Assembly: GCA_965229345.1 (NCBI GenBank)
Contig: OZ245872.1
Span: 3,472,001-3,536,000 of the forward strand
DNA: 64,000 bases
Reading direction: 5' to 3'
Source: PBB1 sp965229345
Lineage (GTDB): Bacteria > Pseudomonadota > Gammaproteobacteria > Burkholderiales > Burkholderiaceae_C
The notes under the pieces are model-generated. The model made no database searches, had not been told where the DNA came from, and worked only from the letters and a program-made list of their open reading frames with translations. Within the stretch, counting starts at the first letter, position 1; each line of letters begins with the position of its first letter. Positions 25,105-32,805 of this stretch are shown here, in pieces. The translations under genes and the position numbers were made by a program.

Positions 25105-26715
25105 TCAGGCTGCTCTCGGGGCCAGCGTGCCCGGCGTAGCCGGGTCGGACAGGTCCTGTCCGGTCCAGCGCTCCCAGTTCAGTCGGTCTGGCGAGGTGTT
25201 GAAGTCGCCGCTGTCGGCGCCTGGCACCAGGTGGTAGTACTTCAGCACCTCGGCCAGCGGATCGAAGCCCGGCGCGGTCGGGTCGGCGTCTTCGGGGAAG
25301 CAGTTGCCCTGGTAGATCTGGTGCACCGGCAACCAGGCCTGCACGTACTTCTCGGGCTCGTCTTGGAAGATGTCCTTGCAGCCGTCAGAGCAGAAGTGGT
25401 ACTTCATGCCGTGGTAGCTGGTCTCGCGCAGGCAGATCGTCGTCGGGTCGTCAGGCTCGGTGAAGATGCACGGCACCTGACAGGTCTGGCACAGCATCGG
25501 CAAGGTGGGGTTGCGCCACATCTTGCCGTTGAGCTTCTCCTGCTCAGCGAGCCATTCGAAGCGAGGACGGTACAGGCGGTCGAAGGTCTCGGGATACTTC
25601 TCCGACAGCCAGTTCATTTCGTCGGGTTTCGGCACCCAGGTGTTGAAGTCGGCGGCGTGGCCGTAGTTGTTGAACGCGGCCCATGCCTCATGCGAAAGGC
25701 GGCCTTTTTCCTTGGCCGCGACCTCGTGGTACTTCGGCATGCGGATGCCGTAGCGCGACAAGTCCTCGAAAAGTGCGCCGCCGTTCTTCTCGAAGTACAT
25801 CTCCCATGCTTCTGACCAGCTCATCACGCGCTTGGGCAGCATGTAGTCCATCATCATGCTGACCAGCGTCAGCAACCGGTAGCCGCGCCAGAACCACTTG
25901 TCGATCCACTTCTGCACGATCGGCACATTGCCCGGATCCTGTTCGAGCATGAACTTGACGACTTCGAGGCCGAGCGTCATGTGGCGCGATTCATCGCTCT
26001 GTGCCGAGAAGCCGAAGGTCACCGTCGCCATATCGCCGTTGTAGGCAGCCCCGCTCATGAAGGGCATGAACAGCAGATTGGTCAGCACGTATTCGAAGCT
26101 GAACGAGATCGCTGTGACGAACTCGAACGGGCCAGCGCTCATCGCATCCTCGAAGTACGACTTCGGCACCGACAGATACCAGACCCGGTCGTACATGTGC
26201 TGCGGATCGTGCAGTCCGTGGAAGTACTTGTTGAAGTGGCTGATGGTGTGGAACTGCGTCTGCGCGTGGCGCAACTCGTCGATGGACTGCATCTGGCAGG
26301 CCACCCGCGCGCCGACCCCACGGAAGGACCGCCCGACCATGGCGTAGCCGCGGTGCGCTGCGTATTCGAGCGGCGATACGCCGGTCAGAAACAGTTTCAG
26401 CGTGTTCAGGTAGCGCGGGTCGCTGATGTTGAACTGGCCGTTGTTCTGCTGAAACGCGTCGATGATCGCGTAGAGCTTCTTCTCCTTCTCGCCCTGGAAC
26501 TTCCAGTACGCCTCCATCGTGAGGCGGAACGGGTCCTCCCACTTGTCCCAGTCGTGGATCTTGATGCCCTCGAACTGGTCGAACGGGAACACATCGTCCA
26601 TGGATTGGTAGGTGGTCTCCCAGCCAAGATCACGGGTCATCATCCCGTAGCGTTCCTTCAGCCCAAGGCGGGGCGCAGGGCGAGTCGAGGCGGGGGTAGG
26701 GGTGCTGGTGCTCAT
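25105..26715 (-). CDS. dmpN: Phenol hydroxylase large subunit P3 (diiron oxygenase)
   Basis: 536 residues, slightly longer than DmpN (517) owing to a Ser/Thr/Pro-rich start. The diiron site shows both ExxH motifs: Glu147-Leu-Arg-His150 (DELRH) and Glu242-Ser-Arg-His245 (DESRH). A CX2C-X27-CX3C-like cysteine set near residues 405-455 (CQTC, CLRE..FCSDGC) is the TRASH-like zinc region of these subunits. It hydroxylates phenol at C2 to give catechol, with electrons from DmpP and regulation by DmpM. Confidence 0.97.
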   Translation of the reverse strand: MSTSTPTPASTRPAPRLGLKERYGMMTRDLGWETTYQSMDDVFPFDQFEGIKIHDWDKWEDPFRLTMEAYWKFQGEKEKKLYAIIDAFQQNNGQFNISDPRYLNTLKLFLTGVSPLEYAAHRGYAMVGRSFRGVGARVACQMQSIDELRHAQTQFHTISHFNKYFHGLHDPQHMYDRVWYLSVPKSYFEDAMSAGPFEFVTAISFSFEYVLTNLLFMPFMSGAAYNGDMATVTFGFSAQSDESRHMTLGLEVVKFMLEQDPGNVPIVQKWIDKWFWRGYRLLTLVSMMMDYMLPKRVMSWSEAWEMYFEKNGGALFEDLSRYGIRMPKYHEVAAKEKGRLSHEAWAAFNNYGHAADFNTWVPKPDEMNWLSEKYPETFDRLYRPRFEWLAEQEKLNGKMWRNPTLPMLCQTCQVPCIFTEPDDPTTICLRETSYHGMKYHFCSDGCKDIFQDEPEKYVQAWLPVHQIYQGNCFPEDADPTAPGFDPLAEVLKYYHLVPGADSGDFNTSPDRLNWERWTGQDLSDPATPGTLAPRAA

Positions 26716-26799
26716 CGGTGTGTCCTTACTGCGGGGTTCACAAAAGTTGAGATGAATAAAAAACCTGCTGAGGCATCGGAAGGAGGCGTGACGGAGAAC

Positions 26800-27090
26800 T
26801 CATCCCCAGTGCAGGCAAAACTCGTCGTCGGTCTCATCGATGCTTCCGGAGAGCGAAATCAGGCTGAGATGAAGTTCTTGCAAATCCCAATCGCGACCGA
26901 TGCGTTCTTCGACCGAAGCACGTCGAATCACCAGGCGGCCCAGCGCTTCGATCTTCACCATCGCCGGGTAGTCGGTGACGGTGGCGGTCGGGTTGTCGGC
27001 GACGATGGCTTCGGCGATGCTGCGCGCGAGGTCGCCAAGCTGCAGCGCGATGAACACCGGCTGCAAAGGTCGCTCAGTGACGGCGTTCAT
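26800..27090 (-). CDS. dmpM: Phenol hydroxylase effector protein P2
   Basis: 96 residues of the MmoB/DmpM coupling-protein family, no cofactor motif. It binds the oxygenase and raises activity. The start overlaps the dmpL stop by four bases (ATGA), so the two are translationally coupled. Conserved run IVADNPTATVTDYPAMVKIE is typical. Confidence 0.96.
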   Translation of the reverse strand: MNAVTERPLQPVFIALQLGDLARSIAEAIVADNPTATVTDYPAMVKIEALGRLVIRRASVEERIGRDWDLQELHLSLISLSGSIDETDDEFCLHWG

Positions 27091-28157
27091 GCGGCCGCTC
27101 CGGCGACCGCAGCGTTCGGCGCAGAAGCGTTGACGGCGGCCGGTGCTGCCGCGGCGCCCTTGCTCTTGATGCCCAGACGTTCGGCGCGTGCGTCGAGGTC
27201 GGCGCGGATCGTCGCCAGCGCGTCCGACCCGGCAGGACCCAGCGCGAGTGCCGCCAACGGCTCGACCGCACGCGCCAGTTCATCGCGCCACACCCGATAC
27301 CACTGGGTTAGCTGCTGGGTATTTGCCGCTGACTCGTCGGCAGCAGTCTTCACGGTTGCGTCGACCCAGCGTGTGGTCTCGTCGTGCCAGTCGCTCATGA
27401 ACTCGGTCAGCATGGCGAGGCCGTTGCCAGTGGCTGGGCTCACGGCATTGATGTACTGGCGGTAGACCAGCGGAAAGATCAGGCCGTCGAAGACCAGGTT
27501 CTGCGCGAGAAACAGCTCGAACCAGTCCTTGGTCACGAACAGGTTTTCCATCATCCGGCGCACGCCCTGCCAAGCTGGCAGTTCGAGCCACGCCTGCTTT
27601 CCAGCGGCAAGTGGCTTGCCCTGGTTGCCGTCGAGCTGCAGGCCGAGTCGCGAAAGGTATTGGGCAATGCCGAGTCGGTCCATCGCCGCGAAGATGCACG
27701 GCTGCGTGATGGCGCTGCCGAAGCCGTAGGCGCAGACGTAGTCGTTGTTCATGTTGGCGCCCCACTCGTAGTGACGCAGCGGCATCAGCACCTGCTGGAT
27801 CGAGGCGCGAGTGGCCTCGTCGGCCTGCGCGATTAGCCGGTGCTTGTCGGCGAACTCGAACTGGCGGTCGGAACCCTCTTGCTGTTTGGCACGCGTCATC
27901 GTGTAGACGCCGTAATAAAAGTGGCGCGGGTCCTTGAAGGTGTACCAGTCGGCCATTTGGATGGCGGTGCGGCGGCGGTCGTACAGCTCGCGCTCGGGCT
28001 CCCACAGTGGTCGGTAGTGAAAGTTGACCATCGGTTGCATGCCCAGGGTGGCCTCCTGGTAACGCGAGGCCGGCTTGTCGCCGCCAATGTGGCGAGCCAC
28101 ATGCGAAAACGTTTGCCGGATCGGACGCACGTCCGAGGTCTTGATGTCGACTTGCAC
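27087..28157 (-). CDS. dmpL: Phenol hydroxylase subunit P1 (beta)
   Basis: 356 residues from the GTG at 28157, which has AGGAG six bases upstream and gives VQVDIKTSDVRPIRQTF, the family N-terminus. A longer frame to 28235 exists but its extra leader is poor. The beta subunit lacks the iron ligands and supports the oxygenase dimer. Motifs FHYRPLWEPERELYD and ANMNNDYVCAYG are family-typical. Confidence 0.94.
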   Translation of the reverse strand: MQVDIKTSDVRPIRQTFSHVARHIGGDKPASRYQEATLGMQPMVNFHYRPLWEPERELYDRRRTAIQMADWYTFKDPRHFYYGVYTMTRAKQQEGSDRQFEFADKHRLIAQADEATRASIQQVLMPLRHYEWGANMNNDYVCAYGFGSAITQPCIFAAMDRLGIAQYLSRLGLQLDGNQGKPLAAGKQAWLELPAWQGVRRMMENLFVTKDWFELFLAQNLVFDGLIFPLVYRQYINAVSPATGNGLAMLTEFMSDWHDETTRWVDATVKTAADESAANTQQLTQWYRVWRDELARAVEPLAALALGPAGSDALATIRADLDARAERLGIKSKGAAAAPAAVNASAPNAAVAGAAA

Positions 28158-28163
28158 TGCTGT

Positions 28164-28168
28164 CTCCT
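28164..28168 (-). promoter_or_regulatory. Ribosome site that sets the dmpL start
   Basis: AGGAG six bases before the GTG at 28157; the longer in-frame starts have none. Confidence 0.7.
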
Positions 28169-28201
28169 GATAAATCTCTGTTGTTCTCGGGCTCGCTTCG
28201 G

Positions 28202-28480
28202 TCAGCGATCGACGCCCGGTTGGCCGTAACGCCACTTCATCCGCTCGTAGTCGAGTCGAGCGCCTTCTTCGGGGGTCAGATGCGTGACCTCGTGGCGGGC
28301 GCAGAACTCACGGAACTGGTCGAACTGCAAGACCAGCTCGACGGCCAGTTCGGGATCGCCGATCGCGAACTCGAACTCGACGAAGCGCGCAGCCCGTGTT
28401 CCGGTCACCCGCACGAAGCAAGGCTGGCCGGTCAGCGCGGCGGCCGATGCCATACGGTGCGGGTCGGGCTGGGTGATCAC
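28202..28480 (-). CDS. dmpK: Phenol hydroxylase assembly protein P0
   Basis: 92 residues of the DmpK/TomA0 family, which helps load iron into the oxygenase. First gene of the hydroxylase operon; dmpL begins 44 bases later. The start follows the sigma-54 promoter by about 40 bases of leader. Confidence 0.9.
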   Translation of the reverse strand: MITQPDPHRMASAAALTGQPCFVRVTGTRAARFVEFEFAIGDPELAVELVLQFDQFREFCARHEVTHLTPEEGARLDYERMKWRYGQPGVDR

Positions 28481-28533
28481 TTGTTCAATCCATCACATCG
28501 GCGGGGGCGGAATCGCCACCCACAGACATCAGC

Positions 28534-28548
28534 GCAATGGACGGGCCA
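28534..28548 (-). promoter_or_regulatory. Sigma-54 promoter of the phenol hydroxylase operon
   Basis: On the minus strand TGGCCC-N5-TTGC gives the GG-N10-GC spacing of a -24/-12 promoter. It lies 54 bases before the dmpK start and about 100 bases from an activator site, the layout expected for a DmpR-controlled promoter. This is a sequence match, not a mapped start. Confidence 0.78.
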
Positions 28549-28646
28549 GCTTCTGTAAGTCCTTGATTTGATTGAGATCGTGCTTCGAGGCCGCACGAAC
28601 TGCGGGAACTCCCGAATGCCGATTTAGTGATTTGCTGCGGTGCAGC

Positions 28647-28662
28647 TTGATCAAATGATCAA
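28647..28662. promoter_or_regulatory. DmpR/XylR-type upstream activator site
   Basis: TTGATCAAATGATCAA differs from the XylR/DmpR consensus TTGATCAATTGATCAA by one base. It is centred about 130 bases upstream of the predicted transcription start, in the DmpR site position. A second clear copy was not found. Confidence 0.78.
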
Positions 28663-28702
28663 ACGACCCAGCGGGCGCACAACGGCGCCGTCCGCCCGAC
28701 GC

Positions 28703-30355
28703 TCACGCGGCAGGCAGCCCTTCTTTCTTCAGCCGATAGGCAAGCTGTGGACGGGTGATGCCGAGCAGGCGCGCGGCCTGCGACAGGTTGCCCTTGGCGC
28801 GCTGCATTGCGGTCTGCATCAGCCGCATTTCAAAGGACGCGATGCCGATGTGCTCGCGCAGCACCTGGTCGCACAACGCGTCAAGGGCATCGGCAGGCTT
28901 CTCGGTGACCTCGCCGTGCGGCGTGATCTGCCCGCCACGGCGCACTGTGGGTAGTGCGCCCCACAAATGGCAGGCCTCGATCGCGCCGTTGTCCGACGCC
29001 AGCAGCACCGCACGCTCGATCACGTTCTCTAGCTCGCGGATGTTGCCGGGCCAGGGATGGTCCATCACCTCTCGCATCGCCTTGTCGGTCAGGCCCCGCA
29101 GCGTCTTGCTGTAGATACCGCTGTACTTTTCGATGAATCGCGTGACCAGCGCCGGGATATCAGCGGCGCGTTCGCGCAGAGGCGGGATGGTGATCGGGAA
29201 GGTGTTAAGCCGGTAGAACAGATCGCTGCGGAACTTGCCGGTCTGCATCGCCTGTTGCAGGTTGACGTTGGTCGCCGCGACGATCCGCACATCAACCTTC
29301 AGCGTCTCTTCGGATCCCAAACGCTCGACCTCGCCCGTCTGCAGCACACGCAGCAGCTTCACCTGCGCAGAGAGCGGCAAGTCGCCGGCCTCGTCGAGGA
29401 ACAATGTGCCGCCACTGGCGCGCTCGAAGCGGCCGGCGCGAGCATGGTGAGCGCCGGTGTAGGCGCCCTTCTCGACGCCGAACAGCTCCGCTTCAATCAG
29501 GTCGGCCGGAATAGCCGCGCAGTTGACCGCGATGAATGGCCCTTTCGCACGCGGACCGTTGTCGTGCAGCCAGCGCGCGAACAGTTCCTTGCCGACACCG
29601 GTTTCACCGAGCAGCAGCACCGTGATCGCGCTGGCCGCTGCGCTGCGCAGCAAATCGAACGCCGCGCGAAAACCCGGTGACACACCGACCAGTGTCTGGT
29701 CGTATTCACGCCGGGCCTGCACGGTACGGATGTGTTCGAGGCCAATGTTGAATTCAATCAACTTGGAGGCGATGTTGGTTCGGCGAAACAGGTCGATGTA
29801 ATGCTCGTCGTTCCACTCCTCCGCCGGCTGTCCCAGGATGCGGCATCGGCTGTCGCCCATGCTGCGGCACTCGACCTCCTTGAACACCACCAGCCGGCCC
29901 ATGAAGGCGCTGGTGTACCCCGATGCGTAGCCGATCTGCGTCCAGCACTGCGGGTCATCGCCATAACCGAAGTCGGCCGAATGCGCCTCGCACTCCCACG
30001 CGTTCTTCCAAAAGAAATCGCCAAAGAAATGGCCGCTCGCCAAGTCGATTTCAAGCTGCACTTTTTCGACGCTGACCGCGCCTTCGAGCGAATGCAGTTG
30101 CGGACCAAGCAGGAACGCGTCTTCCGTGCGCATGCCACCGCGCCGCGCACGCACCGCCATTTCACCGTCACGCTGACCGGAGGCGAACCCCATGCGGACC
30201 AGCAGTCCGCGCGCGCGCTCGACGCCGAGCGAATCCAGCAGTTCCTTGCGCAGCTCGGCAAACGCGCGGGTGTGGAGCAGCAGCATGCGCTGCTCATCAA
30301 GCCAGATCAGGCCGGACTCAGCATCGAAGCGAAGCAGGGACAGCAGGTCACCCAC
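28703..30355 (-). CDS. dmpR: DmpR/XylR-family sigma-54-dependent activator
   Basis: 550 residues from the GTG at 30355, which has GGAG seven bases upstream and gives a length close to DmpR (563). Domains in order: aromatic-sensing V4R/XylR_N domain (about residues 1-205; FDAESGLIWLDEQRMLLLH), linker, AAA+ core with Walker A GETGVGKE, GAYTGA sigma-54 contact loop and Walker B LFLDEA, and a C-terminal Fis-type helix-turn-helix (QAARLLGITRPQLAYRLKK). A longer frame to 30562 adds 69 residues including an AT-rich segment that may be the promoter. It activates the dmpK promoter on binding phenols. It is codirectional with the operon, upstream by 222 bases. Confidence 0.92.
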   Translation of the reverse strand: MGDLLSLLRFDAESGLIWLDEQRMLLLHTRAFAELRKELLDSLGVERARGLLVRMGFASGQRDGEMAVRARRGGMRTEDAFLLGPQLHSLEGAVSVEKVQLEIDLASGHFFGDFFWKNAWECEAHSADFGYGDDPQCWTQIGYASGYTSAFMGRLVVFKEVECRSMGDSRCRILGQPAEEWNDEHYIDLFRRTNIASKLIEFNIGLEHIRTVQARREYDQTLVGVSPGFRAAFDLLRSAAASAITVLLLGETGVGKELFARWLHDNGPRAKGPFIAVNCAAIPADLIEAELFGVEKGAYTGAHHARAGRFERASGGTLFLDEAGDLPLSAQVKLLRVLQTGEVERLGSEETLKVDVRIVAATNVNLQQAMQTGKFRSDLFYRLNTFPITIPPLRERAADIPALVTRFIEKYSGIYSKTLRGLTDKAMREVMDHPWPGNIRELENVIERAVLLASDNGAIEACHLWGALPTVRRGGQITPHGEVTEKPADALDALCDQVLREHIGIASFEMRLMQTAMQRAKGNLSQAARLLGITRPQLAYRLKKEGLPAA

Positions 30356-31405
30356 GTCTTGTCTCCATCGGGATTCGAGCTGATCTCCGCCAGCGGTCCG
30401 GAGAATGCTATCAGCGGAGCTTCGTCCGCCAGGACTGGTATACGCCGAGCCCCTGAACCGCCCCGGATTTCGTGGCGGCTGATTGGCTTGAGTTTGGCCT
30501 TCACCTTGGTGGCTTGACTTATGAGTTTCAGGCAATGAACACTCAAGACTGATCTGAGTCACTCGGCACAGGAAGCCGAACGGCCGCGCCGTCGGTATGC
30601 GGTCCTTCGACGATCGGCGCTGCCGGCGACCGCTTCGCCTCCAAGACCAGTCATCGGATTTCGCTCGGGCGTTGTGCCCATCGTGGATTACCGCTTGGGC
30701 AGGCGCTCAACAGGCGCTATCGACCCACCGTTGCCAGTCGGGGAGCCTGCACCCCCCCCCCGCAAGCGTCCGGCCGATCCCGTTCCCGTTCGAAATAGCC
30801 CTTGAGGTGCAAATGCAGCGAGTGCCGTCATTGGTGGCCCTGCGATGGGTTCACGGTGACGACCACATACCAGCCACTAAATGGTCATTGCTGCATCAGT
30901 ATCAATGTCTGGTCTGGAAGGCGCGGCGGCCTTACAGGCGCAGGCCTGCAGATGGTCAGAGTCGTCATCATGTACGAGGTTCTGCGCTGTCGCTCACGAC
31001 ATTTCCGACGGCTGGTCCGCTTGGCAACGCGGACCGAACGGCCATTTACGAGAACGCATCCTCCGGCGCCTGAGGCCACGTGCCAATCCGTGCACTGCTC
31101 TAACCCACCACCATGCGCGGATCTGTTGGCCTCAGGTTTTCTTGGATGATGTCAGCCGGCACACAGCGCTCCGCCGACCTGTGCTGGGCATGCCTGAGCC
31201 AGCTCGCCGAGGCTCGCGCCATGTGTCTCGCTGCGGCCAACGACGTGGCAGCTTACGGTCGGCGCTCCACACCACTAAAGGTCACAAATTCAGGGCGCTT
31301 GACGGAAGATATCCCTAAGTAAGATGTGGAAATTCCGGTTCGGCCGAGATGCCTCGATTTACAGAACATGGGGGGGCATCGGGATGCTACGACGAGAAAG
31401 AAATC
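30356..31405. other. 1.05-kb spacer at the phenol-cluster / island junction
   Basis: No convincing gene. An AT-rich patch around 30505-30555 may hold the dmpR promoter. A run of ten C lies at 30752-30761. A few frames of 100-160 codons exist (for example 30597-31073 and 30881-31318) but lack family features, ribosome sites and biased codon use. The next supported start is at 31406. It marks the boundary between two functional blocks. Confidence 0.6.
31299..31325 (+). promoter_or_regulatory. Tentative sigma-70 promoter for the sigma-like gene
   Basis: TTGACG (31299-31304) and TAAGAT (31320-31325) are separated by 15 bases, shorter than the usual 16-18. It lies about 80 bases before the start codon at 31406. 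Weak match. Confidence 0.3.
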
Positions 31406-32200
31406 ATGATTCCAGCAGCAGTGGATGAAGCGAACGTCGACATCGACGCAGACGACGCAGAAAGCCTGAAGAGCTACCAGCGGCAGCCGGAGCACGAGCT
31501 CTGGTTGGCGAAGGTGTTCAAGATGGACGGCGACCAACTGCTCGCGGCGCTTTCCATCAAGAAGCTCACGCTAGCTGGCTACATTCCGTCTGAGGTACTG
31601 GTGACATTGGCTCGCAACGGCTATGGCGGCAGCGCCCGGGTTCGGAATGCCATAGCCATCGCCCTGAACGAACGCCTGGTCTTCGGGTTCAAGGGCTATC
31701 TGAAACGCCACCTCAAGTGGTTCAAGGTGGTGGCGCGTAGCAGCGAGGCGCAGGTAGAGGGCGTGGCGTATGTGCGCGAACGCATCTTCCGAAGCCGGGT
31801 TGAGGTGAGTTTTGCAGAAGTCCGGTTCGGAATGTTCGTCGGCATGCGGCTGCTGGACTGGTTCAAGTCGCAATCGGCGCTAAAGAACAAATTGCCGTCG
31901 GTGGACGGTGAGCTGGCGCCAAAGGATGAAGACGGAAACCAGCTCTCGTTGGCCGACCAAGTGCCCGATGAGGTTGGCCTCACCCCCGAGGCCGCACTGC
32001 AGCAAAAGCAGCTTTTCGCGAGCTGCGGCAGTGCCGTTCTCTCGCTGCCGGACAAGCAGCGAACTGCGGTGCTCCTTTGCTTTCATCAAAACATGACGCA
32101 TAAGGAGGCCGGCAAGGTGATGGGCCTGAGCGAGAGCTCAGTCCAAAAGTATGTGACGGCGGCGCTGAATGCGCTGCGAAATGGAGACTGGCATGAATGA
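31406..32200 (+). CDS. Sigma-70-like protein, island operon gene 1
   Basis: 264 residues from the ATG at 31406 (an in-frame ATG at 31349 gives a longer start). The last 50 residues are a clear sigma-70 region 4 type helix-turn-helix (SLPDKQRTAVLLCFHQ, then KVMGLSESSVQKYVTAAL). The central part (IALNERLVFGFKGYLK to MRLLDWFKSQSA) looks like a diverged region 2. It would act as an alternative sigma factor or sigma-like regulator. It overlaps the next gene by eight bases, so the two are coupled. The promoter it recognises is unknown. Not an ECF type I can name. Confidence 0.78.
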   Translation: MIPAAVDEANVDIDADDAESLKSYQRQPEHELWLAKVFKMDGDQLLAALSIKKLTLAGYIPSEVLVTLARNGYGGSARVRNAIAIALNERLVFGFKGYLKRHLKWFKVVARSSEAQVEGVAYVRERIFRSRVEVSFAEVRFGMFVGMRLLDWFKSQSALKNKLPSVDGELAPKDEDGNQLSLADQVPDEVGLTPEAALQQKQLFASCGSAVLSLPDKQRTAVLLCFHQNMTHKEAGKVMGLSESSVQKYVTAALNALRNGDWHE

Positions 32201-32804
32201 CATGACGCGCTCGGCCAGCAGCGAAGCTTCGGTGTTGATTGAAGACTTCCTTGCGGCCAACCCACTCCCTTCGCCGGAGCAGTGGAAGGCGTTCACCCTG
32301 GCGCATCCCGCGCACGCGTCGCAGATCGCCGACACGGCGTTGATGCTGACACTCGATGAAGCTGACTTTGACGCCGATGACCTGGATGTCGAACTGTTCA
32401 ACGCCACCCGCAGCGCGATGCTCAACGCCGTCCATCTGAACAGCGTTCCGGTCGCTGCGGCCAAGACTGCGCTGAAAGTGTGTCGGGGTCCGATTGCGCG
32501 TCGATATGCGAGAGAGATCGGCCTAGGTGAGCGTGTGGACCTATTCAACCAGATGCTTGCAGGAGAGCTCTACGCCCCGTACGTGCTCGTGAAGCGCATT
32601 GCCAAGACCTTGCAGGTGCGCATGGCGGCCCTCGCGGAGGTGTTCGCATTGAACTTCCAGAACCAGCCTGTCCAGTCGTACAAGGCGGATGGCAAACCCA
32701 ATGCGCTCCGGCAGCCCGTGAGCTGGGAGCAAGCGGTCAGGGATGCCGGGATCACCGGGGAGGAGGCCACTCGCCTACTCCACCTGGAGAAAGAGATGGA
32801 CTGA
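32193..32804 (+). CDS. Unknown partner protein, island operon gene 2
   Basis: 203 residues. The ATG at 32193 has GGAGA upstream and overlaps the sigma-like gene end. Soluble and helical, Asp/Glu-rich around residues 45-65 and with a helix-turn-helix-like middle (LYAPYVLVKRIAKTLQVRM). I do not recognise a family. Its position directly after the sigma-like gene suggests an anti-sigma or adaptor protein, and it ends one base before the next gene. That role is a guess from context only. Confidence 0.72.
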   Translation: MNDMTRSASSEASVLIEDFLAANPLPSPEQWKAFTLAHPAHASQIADTALMLTLDEADFDADDLDVELFNATRSAMLNAVHLNSVPVAAAKTALKVCRGPIARRYAREIGLGERVDLFNQMLAGELYAPYVLVKRIAKTLQVRMAALAEVFALNFQNQPVQSYKADGKPNALRQPVSWEQAVRDAGITGEEATRLLHLEKEMD

Positions 32805-32805
32805 G

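Noticed and set aside
25981..27465. Plus-strand frame opposite dmpN, dmpM and dmpL
   Set aside because: Antisense to strongly supported genes.
30597..31318. Several 100-160 codon frames in the junction
   Set aside because: No ribosome sites, no motif, unlike the codon use of real neighbours.
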